DNA of 64,000 bases from Gammaproteobacteria bacterium (GCA_030432755.1 JAUILZ010000002.1:1-64000), one strand, 5' to 3'; counted from the first letter of the stretch, positions 25,385-34,599 are shown. A program made the numbers and translations. The notes: generated by a model from the letters alone, not told the origin.

Positions 25385-28195
25385 TCAGCCCTGGCGGCCA
25401 GCGCCGCGCGCGGCGATTTCATGGGGCAGCGGAAACCAGCGTAACTCCTCGTATTCCCGGGGGAGTTCCGGCGGCTCGAGATCCGGCATCGGGCGGGACA
25501 TCGCCTCGTGCAGCAATTGCCGACCGACATCCAGTTGCCGCTCCAGTGCCTGGTCGTCCAGGCTGTCGTAGCCGGGCAGCCTATCGCCGTCCACGACGCG
25601 GCCAAATTGATCCAGCGACACACCGGGAACAGGGTCATGATCGCGGTGGCGCCACAGGCCGGAGCGCGGATCCAGCAGATACCACGGCAGCATCGCCCAG
25701 CCATAAGCCGCAACCAGGTGCACGGCCTGGACGATGTATCGGAACTCGGACGGGCCGATGAAATAGTTGAAATTGACCCGCGTCCAGCCTGGCTTGAGCG
25801 AGGTCCAGCCTTCGTTCGCGCTCGCCATGTAGCGGTCGATAAGCGGGTCGTCCATGCCGAGCAGTTCGACCCCGTAGGGCCCCGCGCAGGAACAACCACC
25901 GCGAGACTGCAGGCCGAACAGGTCGTTCAGCAGGGCGACGACGAAATTGTGATGCACGAAACGATCACCGTAGCGCACCATGAACGCGGTGATCGACAGG
26001 CGTTCAGCATCGGGGTTACCGAGGATGCGGATCGCGGGGTTGGCGCGCCATGCCGCGAGCGCGCTACGCACGTAGGCGCTCTCCATCTGGTGGATGTTTT
26101 CCGCCCCGACCCGGTGCTTGAGGGCGAAGGCGAGTCCGCAGCGGATCGACTCGAGTATCGCCGGGGTGCCGGATTCCTCGCGGTGCTCGATGTCCTTCGA
26201 GTACACCATGTCGGACCACGTGACGAAGTCCACCGTGCCCCCGCCGGGCTGGGTCGGAACGGTCCCGCTGACGAGGGATTTTTTCAGCGCCAGCACGCCC
26301 GGCGTGCCGGGTCCGCCGATGAACTTGTGGGGCGAGAGAAATATCGCGTCCTTGGCGAGCAGGGCCGGGTCCACCCCCTCGCGCCGGGGATTCATTTCCA
26401 TGGGCAGGTAGGGCGCGGCGGCGGCGTAGTCCCAGAATGCCAGCGCACCGTGCTCGTGCAACAGGCGGGTGATGGCGACGGTGTCGGTGGCGATGCCGGT
26501 GACATTGGATGCGGCGGAGAAGCTGCCGATGCGGAGGGGACGGTCGCGGTACTGCTCCAGGTAGCGCCGCAGGGCGGCGACGTCGATCTGTCCCTGGCGA
26601 TCCAGCGGGATCATGATCACGTCGGCAAGGCTGTGGCGCCAGGGCAGGATATTGCTGTGGTGTTCGTAGGCCGAGATGAATACGACGGGCCGCTCGGCCG
26701 CGGGAATCGCCGCGGACAGGTGGTAGCGTGCATCGAGTTCCACCGGCAGGCGAATGTTGAGGATGTCCAGCAGGCGGTTGATCGCGCCGGTAGCGCCGGA
26801 ACCGACGAACAGCACCGCATCCCGGTCGTCCGCCCCCAGGCCGGCACGGACCTGTTGCCGCGCCTCTTCCCTGAGGCGCGTGGTCTGCAGCCCGGTGGCC
26901 GACGCCTCGGTATGGGTGTTGGCGTACATCGGCATCACCCGGTCGCGGAGAAAGTCTTCCACCATGCCCAGCGATCGTCCGGAGGCGGTGTAGTCCGCGT
27001 ACACCAGGCGGCGCGGACCAAACGGGGTGGAGAGCGCCACGTCTCCACCGATGATGCTGTCGCGAATGCGGGAGAAGAGCCTGCCGAGAGCGGCGTCCGG
27101 CGGCGCTACCGGGTCCGGATTTGGGAGGCAGGCGGGATCGATGTCGATACTCGCCTCGCCGCCGGCATAAGCCTGCAGTTCCCTGAGCGCCCGGGTGGCC
27201 TCCGACAACACCACCGAGCCGCGGGAACCGCGCGCCGCCAGCGCCAGCCGGTTCACCCGGATGAGCTGGCTGCGGAGAGTGTCCGCCAGGGATTCCAGCA
27301 CCACCCGGCGCGCGCGTTTTGGCAGCGCGTCGATCGCGGCGCGGTCGATCTCGAAAACCCAGCAGGACGTCCCGGCCACCAGCGACGCACTGCGCGCGCC
27401 CTCCTCGAGTAGCGCGGCGACGCCGAGGATCGTCCCGGGACCCACGCGCCCGACCTCGATCCGGCCGGCTTGCGCGACGCCTTCCGCCGGCACATCGATC
27501 ATCACACGAAGCTCACCCTCCCCGAGGAGGTACATCGAGTCGGCGACCTCGCCCTGGAGGCAGAGCGCCGCGCCTCCCGGTACGCGAACCGGGCGCGCGA
27601 TCCTCTCCAGTTCGGACACCACGTCGAGGGCATACTCGATATGCGGCAGGGCGGACAGGGCCGGGGTCGCGGACGGTGGTTCCCCCTCTCCGGCGGCGTC
27701 CGCCGGCGGCGATGCGCTCATGGGCTCGATGGTGAGCCGCGCAATGCCGTCATGGGCGCGCGCCAGGCGGGCGATCCGGTCGTCCTCCCTGGCGATGCGC
27801 CGCGCCATGGTGCGTACCGCGGCCTGGAGCAGGCTGTCGTATACGTCTGGCGCTCGAGTTCTCAGCGTGAGCAGCGCGTTGCGTGGCAGCATCCACAGGA
27901 CCGATGCGTTGAGTGCGCGCACTCCCGCGGTACGGCGTTGATCCGGAGTGAAGATGGCGACCTCGCCCAGCAACTCGCCACGGCCGGCACGGGCGATATC
28001 CTCCCCGTCCACGAGCACCTCCAGGTCCCCACGTTCCACCCACGCGAGGGAGTTCGCCGGCTCGCCCTGGCGCCAGAGCATCTCCCCGCCGTGCAGGTTG
28101 CGGCGCTCCCAGCCGCCGCCCGGCGCCTCGCTGCTCCCCAGGTGCCGGCGGAGAACACCCGCCACGCCAGCGTCCGCCGATGCCGTCTCGTTCAT
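25385..28195 (-). CDS. Fusion of two cyclic-nucleotide-binding domains and a class V aminotransferase
   Basis: A 936-residue protein. Residues about 30-140 form one cyclic-nucleotide domain with GELLGEVAIFTPDQRRTAG, which keeps the glutamate and arginine. Residues about 195-310 form a second, degenerate one (GVAALLEEGARSAS). Residues about 370-830 are a PLP-dependent class V aminotransferase/cysteine-desulfurase-like domain: SGATGAINRLLDI, WDYAAAAPY, the PLP lysine in SPHKFIGG (Lys624) and RGGCSCAGPYG with Cys768/Cys770 in the place of a desulfurase cysteine. A tail of about 100 residues follows. The layout suggests an enzyme gated by cAMP or cGMP. The amidotransferase gene follows after 14 bases. 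Confidence 0.85.
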   Translation of the reverse strand: MNETASADAGVAGVLRRHLGSSEAPGGGWERRNLHGGEMLWRQGEPANSLAWVERGDLEVLVDGEDIARAGRGELLGEVAIFTPDQRRTAGVRALNASVLWMLPRNALLTLRTRAPDVYDSLLQAAVRTMARRIAREDDRIARLARAHDGIARLTIEPMSASPPADAAGEGEPPSATPALSALPHIEYALDVVSELERIARPVRVPGGAALCLQGEVADSMYLLGEGELRVMIDVPAEGVAQAGRIEVGRVGPGTILGVAALLEEGARSASLVAGTSCWVFEIDRAAIDALPKRARRVVLESLADTLRSQLIRVNRLALAARGSRGSVVLSEATRALRELQAYAGGEASIDIDPACLPNPDPVAPPDAALGRLFSRIRDSIIGGDVALSTPFGPRRLVYADYTASGRSLGMVEDFLRDRVMPMYANTHTEASATGLQTTRLREEARQQVRAGLGADDRDAVLFVGSGATGAINRLLDILNIRLPVELDARYHLSAAIPAAERPVVFISAYEHHSNILPWRHSLADVIMIPLDRQGQIDVAALRRYLEQYRDRPLRIGSFSAASNVTGIATDTVAITRLLHEHGALAFWDYAAAAPYLPMEMNPRREGVDPALLAKDAIFLSPHKFIGGPGTPGVLALKKSLVSGTVPTQPGGGTVDFVTWSDMVYSKDIEHREESGTPAILESIRCGLAFALKHRVGAENIHQMESAYVRSALAAWRANPAIRILGNPDAERLSITAFMVRYGDRFVHHNFVVALLNDLFGLQSRGGCSCAGPYGVELLGMDDPLIDRYMASANEGWTSLKPGWTRVNFNYFIGPSEFRYIVQAVHLVAAYGWAMLPWYLLDPRSGLWRHRDHDPVPGVSLDQFGRVVDGDRLPGYDSLDDQALERQLDVGRQLLHEAMSRPMPDLEPPELPREYEELRWFPLPHEIAARGAGRQG

Positions 28196-28238
28196 CGGTC
28201 GCTGTTCCCTGTCGTCCGTGTTCCCCGCGGGATTTTAA

Positions 28239-28505
28239 TCAGGCGCTGAAGTTGCGCAGCACACCGCTCAGGCTTTCCAGGATGCGGCCAAGCGTCGGGT
28301 ACTCCGACTCGATTTCCAGCACCATTTCCCGCGCCTGGTCGGCGAGCGCGGAGTAGCGGTCGAAGTCATCCGGGTAGAGACGTTGCTGCTCGAGGGATTC
28401 CACCAGGTCGTCGAGCCGCTGGTGGCGCTCGCGGTCTACCGGGTCGATCTGGTCGCGGGCGGATTCAAGTTGCCGCAACAGGTCATGGAGCTGTTCCTGG
28501 GTCAT
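28239..28505 (-). CDS. DUF4404-family small helical protein
   Basis: An 88-residue, fully helical, acidic protein. The pattern LHDLLRQLESARDQI, a central DLVESLEQQ and the closing YPTLGRILESLSGVLRNFSA match DUF4404, a family of unknown function common in gammaproteobacteria. It lies upstream of the aminotransferase fusion on the same strand with a 43-base gap and may share its transcript. Probably cytoplasmic. Confidence 0.8.
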   Translation of the reverse strand: MTQEQLHDLLRQLESARDQIDPVDRERHQRLDDLVESLEQQRLYPDDFDRYSALADQAREMVLEIESEYPTLGRILESLSGVLRNFSA

Positions 28506-28549
28506 GGGCTGTCAAGTCACGTGTCGCCAAAGCCCATGATAGCCGCAGC

Positions 28550-29134
28550 TCAACTTTTCTTCCATTGCGCGCCGAGACCAACCGGCGCGGGTACCAGCGA
28601 GACGATGTCGCTGTGGAGCTTCGCGAACAGCGCTGACGGGGCGCTACCGAACATCGGATCGCGGTTGTCGAGAAACGCGGCGTCAATAGGCGCCCAGTCT
28701 TCCGCATTCAGTTTTTCTTCCGCCACCGGCATCACTTCGCGTTCCTCGCGGAGCGCATGATCGCGCTCGAAACGGGTGTAGCGATAGACCGCGTCCCGAA
28801 AAGCGGCGAACTCGGTGGCGCCAGCGAATTCGTAGGCGGACAGCGCCTTCAGCACGTCGATGAACAATCGTTCGCCTTCGTGATGCTGCTGTTCCAGTTC
28901 GCCGATGACGGCATCCAGCTCCGGTGCGCGATGACGCAGGGCGGGGAACAGGTACTGGTCCTCCTTGGGATGATGGTAACGGTCGAGGAACCGGTCGAGA
29001 TAGGTCAGCAGCCCGTGGAATACCTCGAAGCGCGGCACTTTACCAGACTCGATCTGGTCAACAAGCTGGTCCAGCGTGTAGAGGACGGCACCGAGGTTGC
29101 GGTGCTCGTGCCTGATGATCTCGAGAGACTGCAT
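28550..29134 (-). CDS. Hemerythrin (HHE) domain protein
   Basis: A 194-residue four-helix bundle protein with the histidine/glutamate pattern of hemerythrin-like domains: EIIRHEHRNLGAVL (residues 5-18), RYHHPKEDQYLFPALRH (about 54-68), EQQHHEGERL and FERDHALREEREV. Such domains bind a di-iron centre and serve in oxygen or nitric oxide sensing, iron storage or stress protection; which applies is not readable. The C-terminal 45 residues are outside the domain. It stands between two other minus-strand operons. Confidence 0.88.
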   Translation of the reverse strand: MQSLEIIRHEHRNLGAVLYTLDQLVDQIESGKVPRFEVFHGLLTYLDRFLDRYHHPKEDQYLFPALRHRAPELDAVIGELEQQHHEGERLFIDVLKALSAYEFAGATEFAAFRDAVYRYTRFERDHALREEREVMPVAEEKLNAEDWAPIDAAFLDNRDPMFGSAPSALFAKLHSDIVSLVPAPVGLGAQWKKS

Positions 29135-29214
29135 GACTCGCTCCTGCAGGATTCGGGTATCTGTCGACGATATTCCCAGACTAACACATCCGTTGCGCCG
29201 CCAATTGAGTGAGG

Positions 29215-29793
29215 TCAGGTACCGCCCTCTTCTTCCGCCGGATGGGCATGGACCACGAAACGCATCGGCCCGCCGGGTAATAGCGCGTCGAATGGCCAGC
29301 AGGTAACCAGGACGAGCGCGCCATCGTCCCGCGGGATGGACAGTCCCGGGCGGCTGTCGATCACCGCGGTGGCGCTCACGGCATACTGCCGCCGCCTGCC
29401 GGCGAGATCCTCGACTACCAGCCGGTCGCCCGTCCGGAGCCTGCGCAGGAAGGAGAAATGCGAATCGCGGTGGCCCGCGATCACGAGGGCGGCATCACCC
29501 GGATCGTTCACCGGCAGGACCAGGCCGGGACCAAAGGCGAGGGACTCGCCACTCGCATCCTGCATGACATAGCGCGTCTCCCCGAGTGCGGGCGCCGAGA
29601 GCCGCGCCGCCACCCGGGTGTCCGCCCAGGGCCAGGGCCGCCGCGGCGGCAGGCCCGGCTCGCGCGCGCCCCAGCTCAACCCGATCAGCGCCTGGGCAAG
29701 AGATGCCTTCGCATCGAGGTAGACGCCCTTTGCCGCAAGCAGGCAGCCGCCGACGGCCAGCGCGGCCACGAGCGCCAGGCGCGCCCGGGTCAT
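29215..29793 (-). CDS. Class GN sortase
   Basis: A 192-residue transpeptidase of the class found in Gram-negative marine proteobacteria. It has an N-terminal membrane anchor (RLALVAALAVGGCLLAA), the catalytic histidine in VIAGHRDSHFSFL (His108), the cysteine in LVTCWPF (Cys165) and a C-terminal arginine in PMRFVVHAH. Its start ATG overlaps the stop of the target-protein gene by four bases, and the pair co-occurs in other Gram-negatives, so it most likely has that one substrate. It acts at the periplasmic face of the inner membrane; what it joins the target to is unknown. Confidence 0.92.
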   Translation of the reverse strand: MTRARLALVAALAVGGCLLAAKGVYLDAKASLAQALIGLSWGAREPGLPPRRPWPWADTRVAARLSAPALGETRYVMQDASGESLAFGPGLVLPVNDPGDAALVIAGHRDSHFSFLRRLRTGDRLVVEDLAGRRRQYAVSATAVIDSRPGLSIPRDDGALVLVTCWPFDALLPGGPMRFVVHAHPAEEEGGT

Positions 29794-31868
29794 GCCGGAA
29801 CGAGCGGTCGGCGCCGGTACAGGATCGCCGCGAGAAGCAGCAGGACCGCGCCCGTGATCTGCAACAGTGCCGCCGATGTGGCGGTGCGCGGCATCGGCAC
29901 GGACATCGTGTTCCCGGCGGGCATGCGATTGGGCACGTCCCTGTCCCTGCCCGACGCATCGACCGGGCGAACCGGGGTCTCGTCGACGGCGACAAAGGCG
30001 GTATAACGATTGAGCAGCTGGTGACGGGTGCCGAGGGCAACCAGTTCATCGCGGATCTCGTCCATGGGCCTGCCGCGGATCACCTGGCCGCTCTCGAGAT
30101 CCTCTATACGCCGCCGCGCCCACAGCTTGTCGAGATGCGTGGCTTCCGGGGCGCTGGAAAAATCGATCGTTCGCGACCACGGAGATTCGGCCAGCACTCC
30201 GCTCACCGTCAGCGAACCGCTGACGGGAGCACCGCGACTCAGCACCATCAACGGTTCGCCGGCGTAGAGGTCCGGTATCCGTGACGGATAGAAGTCCACC
30301 GCGCCCGGCCGCGGCTCCCAGGACAGGTCGATATCTCGCATCAACGGGCTGCCGATGCGCCGGAACAGCGTGGCCATGGCGCCGGAGACGACCTCCGCGC
30401 TGTCGATGTACAGGAACAGGCCCCGGCCATGCTGCGCGGCGCCGCGCATGAAATGCGCATTCGGCGCGCTGCCGATACCCACGGTGAACAGGCGCGCGTC
30501 GCCAAGGCCACGGCGGATGCGTTCAAACAACGCCTGCTCGTTGCCGACGCTGCCGTCGGTGATGAACACCACCTGGTGGAGCCGGCCGGACTCACGCGGC
30601 TGGGCGAAGGCGAGATCAAGCGCCGCCAACATCTCGGTGCCGCCATCCGCCTCCAGGGAGTTCACGAAACGGGCGGCGTGGTGCAAAGCTTCCACGGATG
30701 CCTCACGGGGATGGCGAAACAGGGCACGCGCGTCGCTGTCGAAGTCTATGATGTTGAATCGGTCACCGGGATCCAGGTGCGCGAGCGCGGCATGCAGTCC
30801 CTGCCTGGCGCGCTCCATGGAGACCCCGGCCATGGAGCCGGACGAGTCGATGATGAAGATCACTTCCCGCGGCAATGTCCGTGCCGGTTTACCCGAGGGC
30901 GGCATCAACATGGTCAGTTGATAGCCCTCTCCGTCCACCTGCTGGCGGAACACGGCGGCGCGCGGCTCGGCGCCCGGCGTCGGCGACCATTCCAGCACCA
31001 CGTCACGATCCAGCGGCGCATCCGCGATGTGGATACTGGCCACCACCGGATCCGCACCGTCATCCCCGCGCACGAATGCATGGGTCGGGCTGCTCACCGC
31101 CGCCAGCGGCAGGCCGGCGTGCAATTCGAGATCCAGGCGGAAGCGATGGGTTGCCGACAGGGATCTGCCAGCGGCGTCTTCGTCGTGCCCGCCACCGTCG
31201 GGACGGAACTGTGGCGGCGTGATGGCGGAAGCATCCGGCACCTGGTCGGTGTCGCGCGCCCAGCCGCTGCCGGCGGCGATCCGGAGCGGCACGCCGACCC
31301 GTTCCGCGTCTTCCCCGAGTTCTCGCCCGGGAATGTAGCGTGGCGTCAGGGTGGTGGGAAGACGCAGGACAAATCGCCCTTCGTCGTAGCGCACGGTGTC
31401 TACCCAGGTGATCTCCGCGCTGACCACGGCGCCCGGGGCGATATTGGCGATCGCCATGGAGAACAGGTTGGGGCGATTCTGTTGCAACAGACCGGCGCGT
31501 TTGCCCGCGGACTTCGCCGCGGCGTATTCGCGTTTCGCTTCCTCGCGTTCGCGCACCCGTCCACGCAGTATGCGACCGTCGGTGCGCAGGGTGAGGCTGT
31601 CCACCGCCGCGGTTTCGGGTAGCGGAAACACGTAGCGCCCGTTGACCCATTCCTCGCTCTCGTTCTGGAAACGCTGGGTGAGGGTCATCGACAACACCAG
31701 GCCGTCCACCCTGCCCCGCAGTTCGCTTTCCAGTAGCAGCGCCGGGCGCTCCTGTTGCCCCGCCCCCAGGATCAATTCGCCGGTGGAGGTTTCGGCGCTC
31801 GACGTTGCCGTGCAGACCAGGGTGATAGCCAGCACCGCGGCGGATCCGCGGCAAAGTCGTCGCAGCAT
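29790..31868 (-). CDS. Class GN sortase target, VIT and vWA domain protein
   Basis: A 692-residue exported protein. Residues 1-25 are a Sec signal peptide. A vault protein inter-alpha-trypsin (VIT) domain follows (about 30-160, with RYVFPLPETAAVDSLTL), then a von Willebrand A domain (about 345-520) opening EVIFIIDSSGSMAG, with an intact metal-binding DxSxS. The C-terminus shows a sorting signal: PMPRTAT, a hydrophobic helix (LLQITGAVLLLLAAILY) and a basic RRRP tail. The motif is an LPxTG variant. The start has GGAGGTG seven bases upstream, which lies in a hairpin described separately. Likely surface- or membrane-anchored. Confidence 0.9.
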   Translation of the reverse strand: MLRRLCRGSAAVLAITLVCTATSSAETSTGELILGAGQQERPALLLESELRGRVDGLVLSMTLTQRFQNESEEWVNGRYVFPLPETAAVDSLTLRTDGRILRGRVREREEAKREYAAAKSAGKRAGLLQQNRPNLFSMAIANIAPGAVVSAEITWVDTVRYDEGRFVLRLPTTLTPRYIPGRELGEDAERVGVPLRIAAGSGWARDTDQVPDASAITPPQFRPDGGGHDEDAAGRSLSATHRFRLDLELHAGLPLAAVSSPTHAFVRGDDGADPVVASIHIADAPLDRDVVLEWSPTPGAEPRAAVFRQQVDGEGYQLTMLMPPSGKPARTLPREVIFIIDSSGSMAGVSMERARQGLHAALAHLDPGDRFNIIDFDSDARALFRHPREASVEALHHAARFVNSLEADGGTEMLAALDLAFAQPRESGRLHQVVFITDGSVGNEQALFERIRRGLGDARLFTVGIGSAPNAHFMRGAAQHGRGLFLYIDSAEVVSGAMATLFRRIGSPLMRDIDLSWEPRPGAVDFYPSRIPDLYAGEPLMVLSRGAPVSGSLTVSGVLAESPWSRTIDFSSAPEATHLDKLWARRRIEDLESGQVIRGRPMDEIRDELVALGTRHQLLNRYTAFVAVDETPVRPVDASGRDRDVPNRMPAGNTMSVPMPRTATSAALLQITGAVLLLLAAILYRRRPLVPA

Positions 31869-31875
31869 GCTGCCA

Positions 31876-31900
31876 CCTCCAAGGTGTATTTCTTCGGAGG
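31876..31900 (-). promoter_or_regulatory. Hairpin covering the ribosome binding site of the sortase target
   Basis: On the minus strand, CCTCCGA (complement of 31894-31900) can pair over seven bases with TTGGAGG (complement of 31876-31882), which includes the ribosome binding site. The loop is 11 bases and A-rich. Closing it would hide the site. The remainder of 31901-32057 shows no gene. Confidence 0.35.
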
Positions 31901-32057
31901 TTCAGTGTAGGAGCCGGGAATGGGCAAGCCATGAGCGACGGATGAAAAAGCCGTGGCGAGCGCGGTGCAAAGTCCTGTCCCCCGGCAGGAGGACGAACCC
32001 GGCGATGAGGACGTCCGCGCGGCATCGGGCGTCGGGCGCCGCGCGCCGCGCGCCGGA

Positions 32058-32894
32058 TCAGGGTCCGGGTTCTTCCCTGGTGGCAGTAGTCGCGGTAACG
32101 GCGGAATCGGCTTCCGCTGGCTCTTCCTCTTCGTCCGCGTCTTCCTCTTCAGCTTCTTTCTCCGCCTGCTTGCGGGCGATGAAACGCGAGGCATGGACGC
32201 CGAGCTCGAACAGCAGCCATACCGGCACCGCCAGCAATGTCTGCGAGAAGATATCCGGCGGGGTCATCAACATGCCGACCACGAAGGCGCCAATGATGAT
32301 GTAGGGGCGCTTCTTCACCAGGTCGTCCGGCGTGGTGATGCCGAGCTTTACCAGGATCACCGTCGCCACCGGCACCTCGAATGCCACGCCGAAGGCGAAG
32401 AACAGCTTGATGACGAAGCTGAAGTAGGCGTTGATGTCGGTCATCACCTGCACACCTTCCGGCGCGCTGTTGGCGAAGAAGGCGAAGATGATGGGAAACA
32501 CCGCGAAGTAGGCGAACGCGATGCCAAGGTAGAACAGCAGGCTGCTGGATACCACGATGGGCAGCGCGAGCCGCTTCTCGTGCTGGTAGAGGCCCGGCGC
32601 GATGAACGCCCAGGCCTGGTAAAGAACATAGGGAATCGCGATGGCGAAGGCGCAGGCGAAGGCGAACTTGAACGGCACGAAGAACGGGCCGTGGGGCTCG
32701 GTGGAGATCATGCTGTTGCCTTCCGGCAGGGCCGACATCAGCGGACGCGCCAGGATCTCGTAGAGTTCGTTGGCGAAGGGCACCAGGCAGACGAAAATCA
32801 CCACCACCGCCAGGATCGCGCGTAACAGCCGGTCGCGCAGCTCCAGCAGGTGGGAGATCAGGGTGCCTTCACCCGTGGTGTTGTCCTTGCTCAT
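32058..32894 (-). CDS. tatC: Sec-independent translocase TatC
   Basis: A 278-residue polytopic receptor subunit of the twin-arginine translocase, which binds RR signal peptides. Family motifs: [16 protein letters not shown] at the N-terminus, [17 protein letters not shown] and [11 protein letters not shown]. Six helices are present. A charged C-terminal tail of about 40 residues ([11 protein letters not shown]) extends it beyond the 250-260 usual length. It is the last gene of hisBHAFIE-tatABC, six bases after tatB. Confidence 0.95.
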   Translation of the reverse strand: MSKDNTTGEGTLISHLLELRDRLLRAILAVVVIFVCLVPFANELYEILARPLMSALPEGNSMISTEPHGPFFVPFKFAFACAFAIAIPYVLYQAWAFIAPGLYQHEKRLALPIVVSSSLLFYLGIAFAYFAVFPIIFAFFANSAPEGVQVMTDINAYFSFVIKLFFAFGVAFEVPVATVILVKLGITTPDDLVKKRPYIIIGAFVVGMLMTPPDIFSQTLLAVPVWLLFELGVHASRFIARKQAEKEAEEEDADEEEEPAEADSAVTATTATREEPGP

Positions 32895-32900
32895 CGGGAC

Positions 32901-33428
32901 TTACTGCGCGGGAGAGGATTTCCCCGCGGCCTTCGAGGTATCGGTGGCCCCGGTCTCGCCGGCGGCGGCTTCGCCCTGGCCCCCGCTTTCCCCGGAAACG
33001 CTTTCCCCGGAAACGTTGTCGGCGGAAACGCGACTCGCTGAACCGTCCTCCGCGGCCAGTTTCTTGCCGGCGGCATCGATATCCTTCAACTCGCTGGCGA
33101 GTTCCTCGCCCACCGGCGCGGCATCCTTGAACGCCTCCTTGAGTGAGCCGCTCACTTCCTCCGCGCCACTCTCCTTGCGCAGGTTGTTCGCCGCCTTGTC
33201 CACCTCCTTGCGCACGCTGTCGAGGCCTTCCTTGACGTCCTTGAGCTCGTTCATCTCGCTGGCCTTGATCTCGCGGTCGATGTCCCGCTTGACGTCCGCG
33301 ATCATGCGCCGGCCCTTGCCGATCCACAGACCGGCGGTGCGCGCGAGGCCGGGGAGGCGTTCCGGGCCCACGATGATCAGCGCCACCACGCCGATCACCG
33401 TCAGTTCCCAGAAACCGACGTCAAACAT
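32901..33428 (-). CDS. tatB: Twin-arginine translocase subunit TatB
   Basis: A 175-residue protein with the TatB N-terminus (MFDVGFWELTVIGVVALIIVGPERLPGL), one membrane helix followed by an amphipathic helix, then a long charged tail (residues about 60-175). TatB partners TatC in signal-peptide recognition. The tail is Glu/Ser/Gly-rich and contains two exact 15-base tandem repeats coding GESVS (see 32985). The length is typical for a TatB with an extended tail. It lies between tatA and tatC, six bases before tatC. Confidence 0.93.
   Translation of the reverse strand: MFDVGFWELTVIGVVALIIVGPERLPGLARTAGLWIGKGRRMIADVKRDIDREIKASEMNELKDVKEGLDSVRKEVDKAANNLRKESGAEEVSGSLKEAFKDAAPVGEELASELKDIDAAGKKLAAEDGSASRVSADNVSGESVSGESGGQGEAAAGETGATDTSKAAGKSSPAQ
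32985..33029. repeat. 15-base tandem repeat inside tatB
   Basis: GCTTTCCCCGGAAAC occurs twice in tandem (32985-32999 and 33000-33014), and a third, degenerate copy follows to 33029. The 15-base unit keeps the reading frame, so copy-number change would lengthen or shorten the disordered tail only. Confidence 0.7.
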
Positions 33429-33457
33429 GGATTTCGCCGATCAGGAAGCCGGTCGGA

Positions 33458-33739
33458 TCAGGACTTGGCCTCGCTCGACTCCTTTTTCACCGCCTCGGTC
33501 TTTACCGTCTCGGTCGCCTCGCTGGCGGCGTCCTTGACGTTTTCACCGGCCTCGGCGACGTTTTCCTTCGCCTCGTCCAGTTTTTCCGCGACGTCCTCGT
33601 CCTTCATCGCTTTCTTGAATCCCTTGATGGCGCCACCCAGGTCGCCGCCGAGGCCGCGCAGCTTCTTGGTGCCGAAAATCAACAGCACGATGACCAGGAT
33701 AATGAGTAGCTGGAATGGACTGATACCGCCAAGACCCAT
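33458..33739 (-). CDS. tatA: Twin-arginine translocase subunit TatA
   Basis: A 93-residue pore subunit. [31 protein letters not shown] is the classical TatA helix and FGxKKL hinge, followed by an amphipathic helix ([14 protein letters not shown]) and a charged tail. The presence of a glycine, not proline, motif after the helix separates it from TatB. It is first of the tat genes in the operon, behind hisE with a gap of about 109 bases, and precedes tatB by 29 bases. Confidence 0.95.
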   Translation of the reverse strand: MGLGGISPFQLLIILVIVLLIFGTKKLRGLGGDLGGAIKGFKKAMKDEDVAEKLDEAKENVAEAGENVKDAASEATETVKTEAVKKESSEAKS

Positions 33740-33848
33740 TGTGTTTCTCCAGTTGCGTAAATTGGTAGGATCCGGCGGGCAGGGTCATGGACCTGTCGTT
33801 TCCGCCGGCGGGCTGGTTCGCCCGGGGAGTGGATCGAATCTGTCGATT

Positions 33849-34196
33849 TTAGCCGGATTCGTCCTGAGTGCGAAGGGGTTTGTCCGCCAGCCCGGAGCGA
33901 CCGAATCGCGCCACGAGCACCGCGCGCACGTCGTCAAGGCCGAGGTCGTGGCGCGCCAGCACCAGCAGGAGGTGAAAGAGCAGGTCCGCGGCCTCCTCGC
34001 TCAGTTCGCCGCGCTCCCCCTTCTTCGCGGCGAGGATGACTTCAGCCGCTTCCTCGCCGATTTTCTTCAGCAGGCGATCCTCGTCGCCATCGAGCATGGC
34101 CGCGACATAGGATTCCCCCGGATCCCCGCCGCGGCGCTCGTCGATGACGGAGGCCAGGCGTTCCAGGATATCCGCGCTCGACTCAGCCGCGGCCAT
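33849..34196 (-). CDS. hisE: Phosphoribosyl-ATP pyrophosphatase
   Basis: A 115-residue enzyme that hydrolyses phosphoribosyl-ATP to phosphoribosyl-AMP, the second step of histidine synthesis. The nucleotide pyrophosphohydrolase fold shows as [18 protein letters not shown]...[14 protein letters not shown], with the paired acidic EExxE and ExxDL motifs that bind magnesium. I choose the ATG at 34194-34196; a further ATG at 34211 would overlap hisI more. The gene overlaps the end of hisI by 14 bases, so translation is coupled. Confidence 0.93.
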   Translation of the reverse strand: MAAAESSADILERLASVIDERRGGDPGESYVAAMLDGDEDRLLKKIGEEAAEVILAAKKGERGELSEEAADLLFHLLLVLARHDLGLDDVRAVLVARFGRSGLADKPLRTQDESG

Positions 34197-34578
34197 AGAT
34201 TTCCGACGCATCTTTCAGCACCGGTTCGACTTCCTCCCAGCGACCATTTTCCAGGCGCCGGTAGAAGCAGTTGTGCCGCCCGGTGTGGCAGGCGATACCG
34301 CCGATCTGCTCCACCTGCATCAGCACCACGTCGGCGTCGCAGTCGATACGAATTTCGCGCAGGGTCTGGACGTGGCCGGACTCCTCGCCCTTGCGCCACA
34401 GTTTCCTGCGCGAGCGCGACCAGTAGATGGCGCGCCCCTCGCTGATCGTCAGCGCCAGCGCCTCGCGATTCATCCAGGCCACCATCAGCACCTTGCCGGT
34501 GTCGTGCTCCTGGGCGATGGCTGGCACCAGCCCGTCCGCGTTCCACTGGATGGCGTCGAGTATCTCTGAGTCGTTCAT
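34183..34578 (-). CDS. hisI: Phosphoribosyl-AMP cyclohydrolase
   Basis: A 131-residue metalloenzyme that opens the adenine ring of phosphoribosyl-AMP, third step of histidine synthesis. Signatures: [34 protein letters not shown], the magnesium-binding DCDADVVL and the zinc ligands in [14 protein letters not shown]. It is separate from hisE, as in Pseudomonas, not fused as in E. coli. It lies 21 bases behind hisF. Confidence 0.95.
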   Translation of the reverse strand: MNDSEILDAIQWNADGLVPAIAQEHDTGKVLMVAWMNREALALTISEGRAIYWSRSRRKLWRKGEESGHVQTLREIRIDCDADVVLMQVEQIGGIACHTGRHNCFYRRLENGRWEEVEPVLKDASEIYGRG

Positions 34579-34599
34579 GATTCGTTTCGGATTGCCGGA

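Noticed and set aside
25508-27412. A 634-codon open frame on the plus strand
   Set aside because: It is antisense to the well-supported cyclic-nucleotide/aminotransferase fusion; its translation has no recognisable motif and reflects third-position GC bias. Similar long antisense frames at 43788-45401 and 54644-56032 were rejected for the same reason.
24441-28195. Ergothioneine synthesis (EgtC plus EgtE-like pair)
   Set aside because: The amidotransferase and class V enzyme resemble EgtC and EgtE only at family level; EgtB and EgtD are absent from the window and the cyclic-nucleotide fusion is not known for EgtE.
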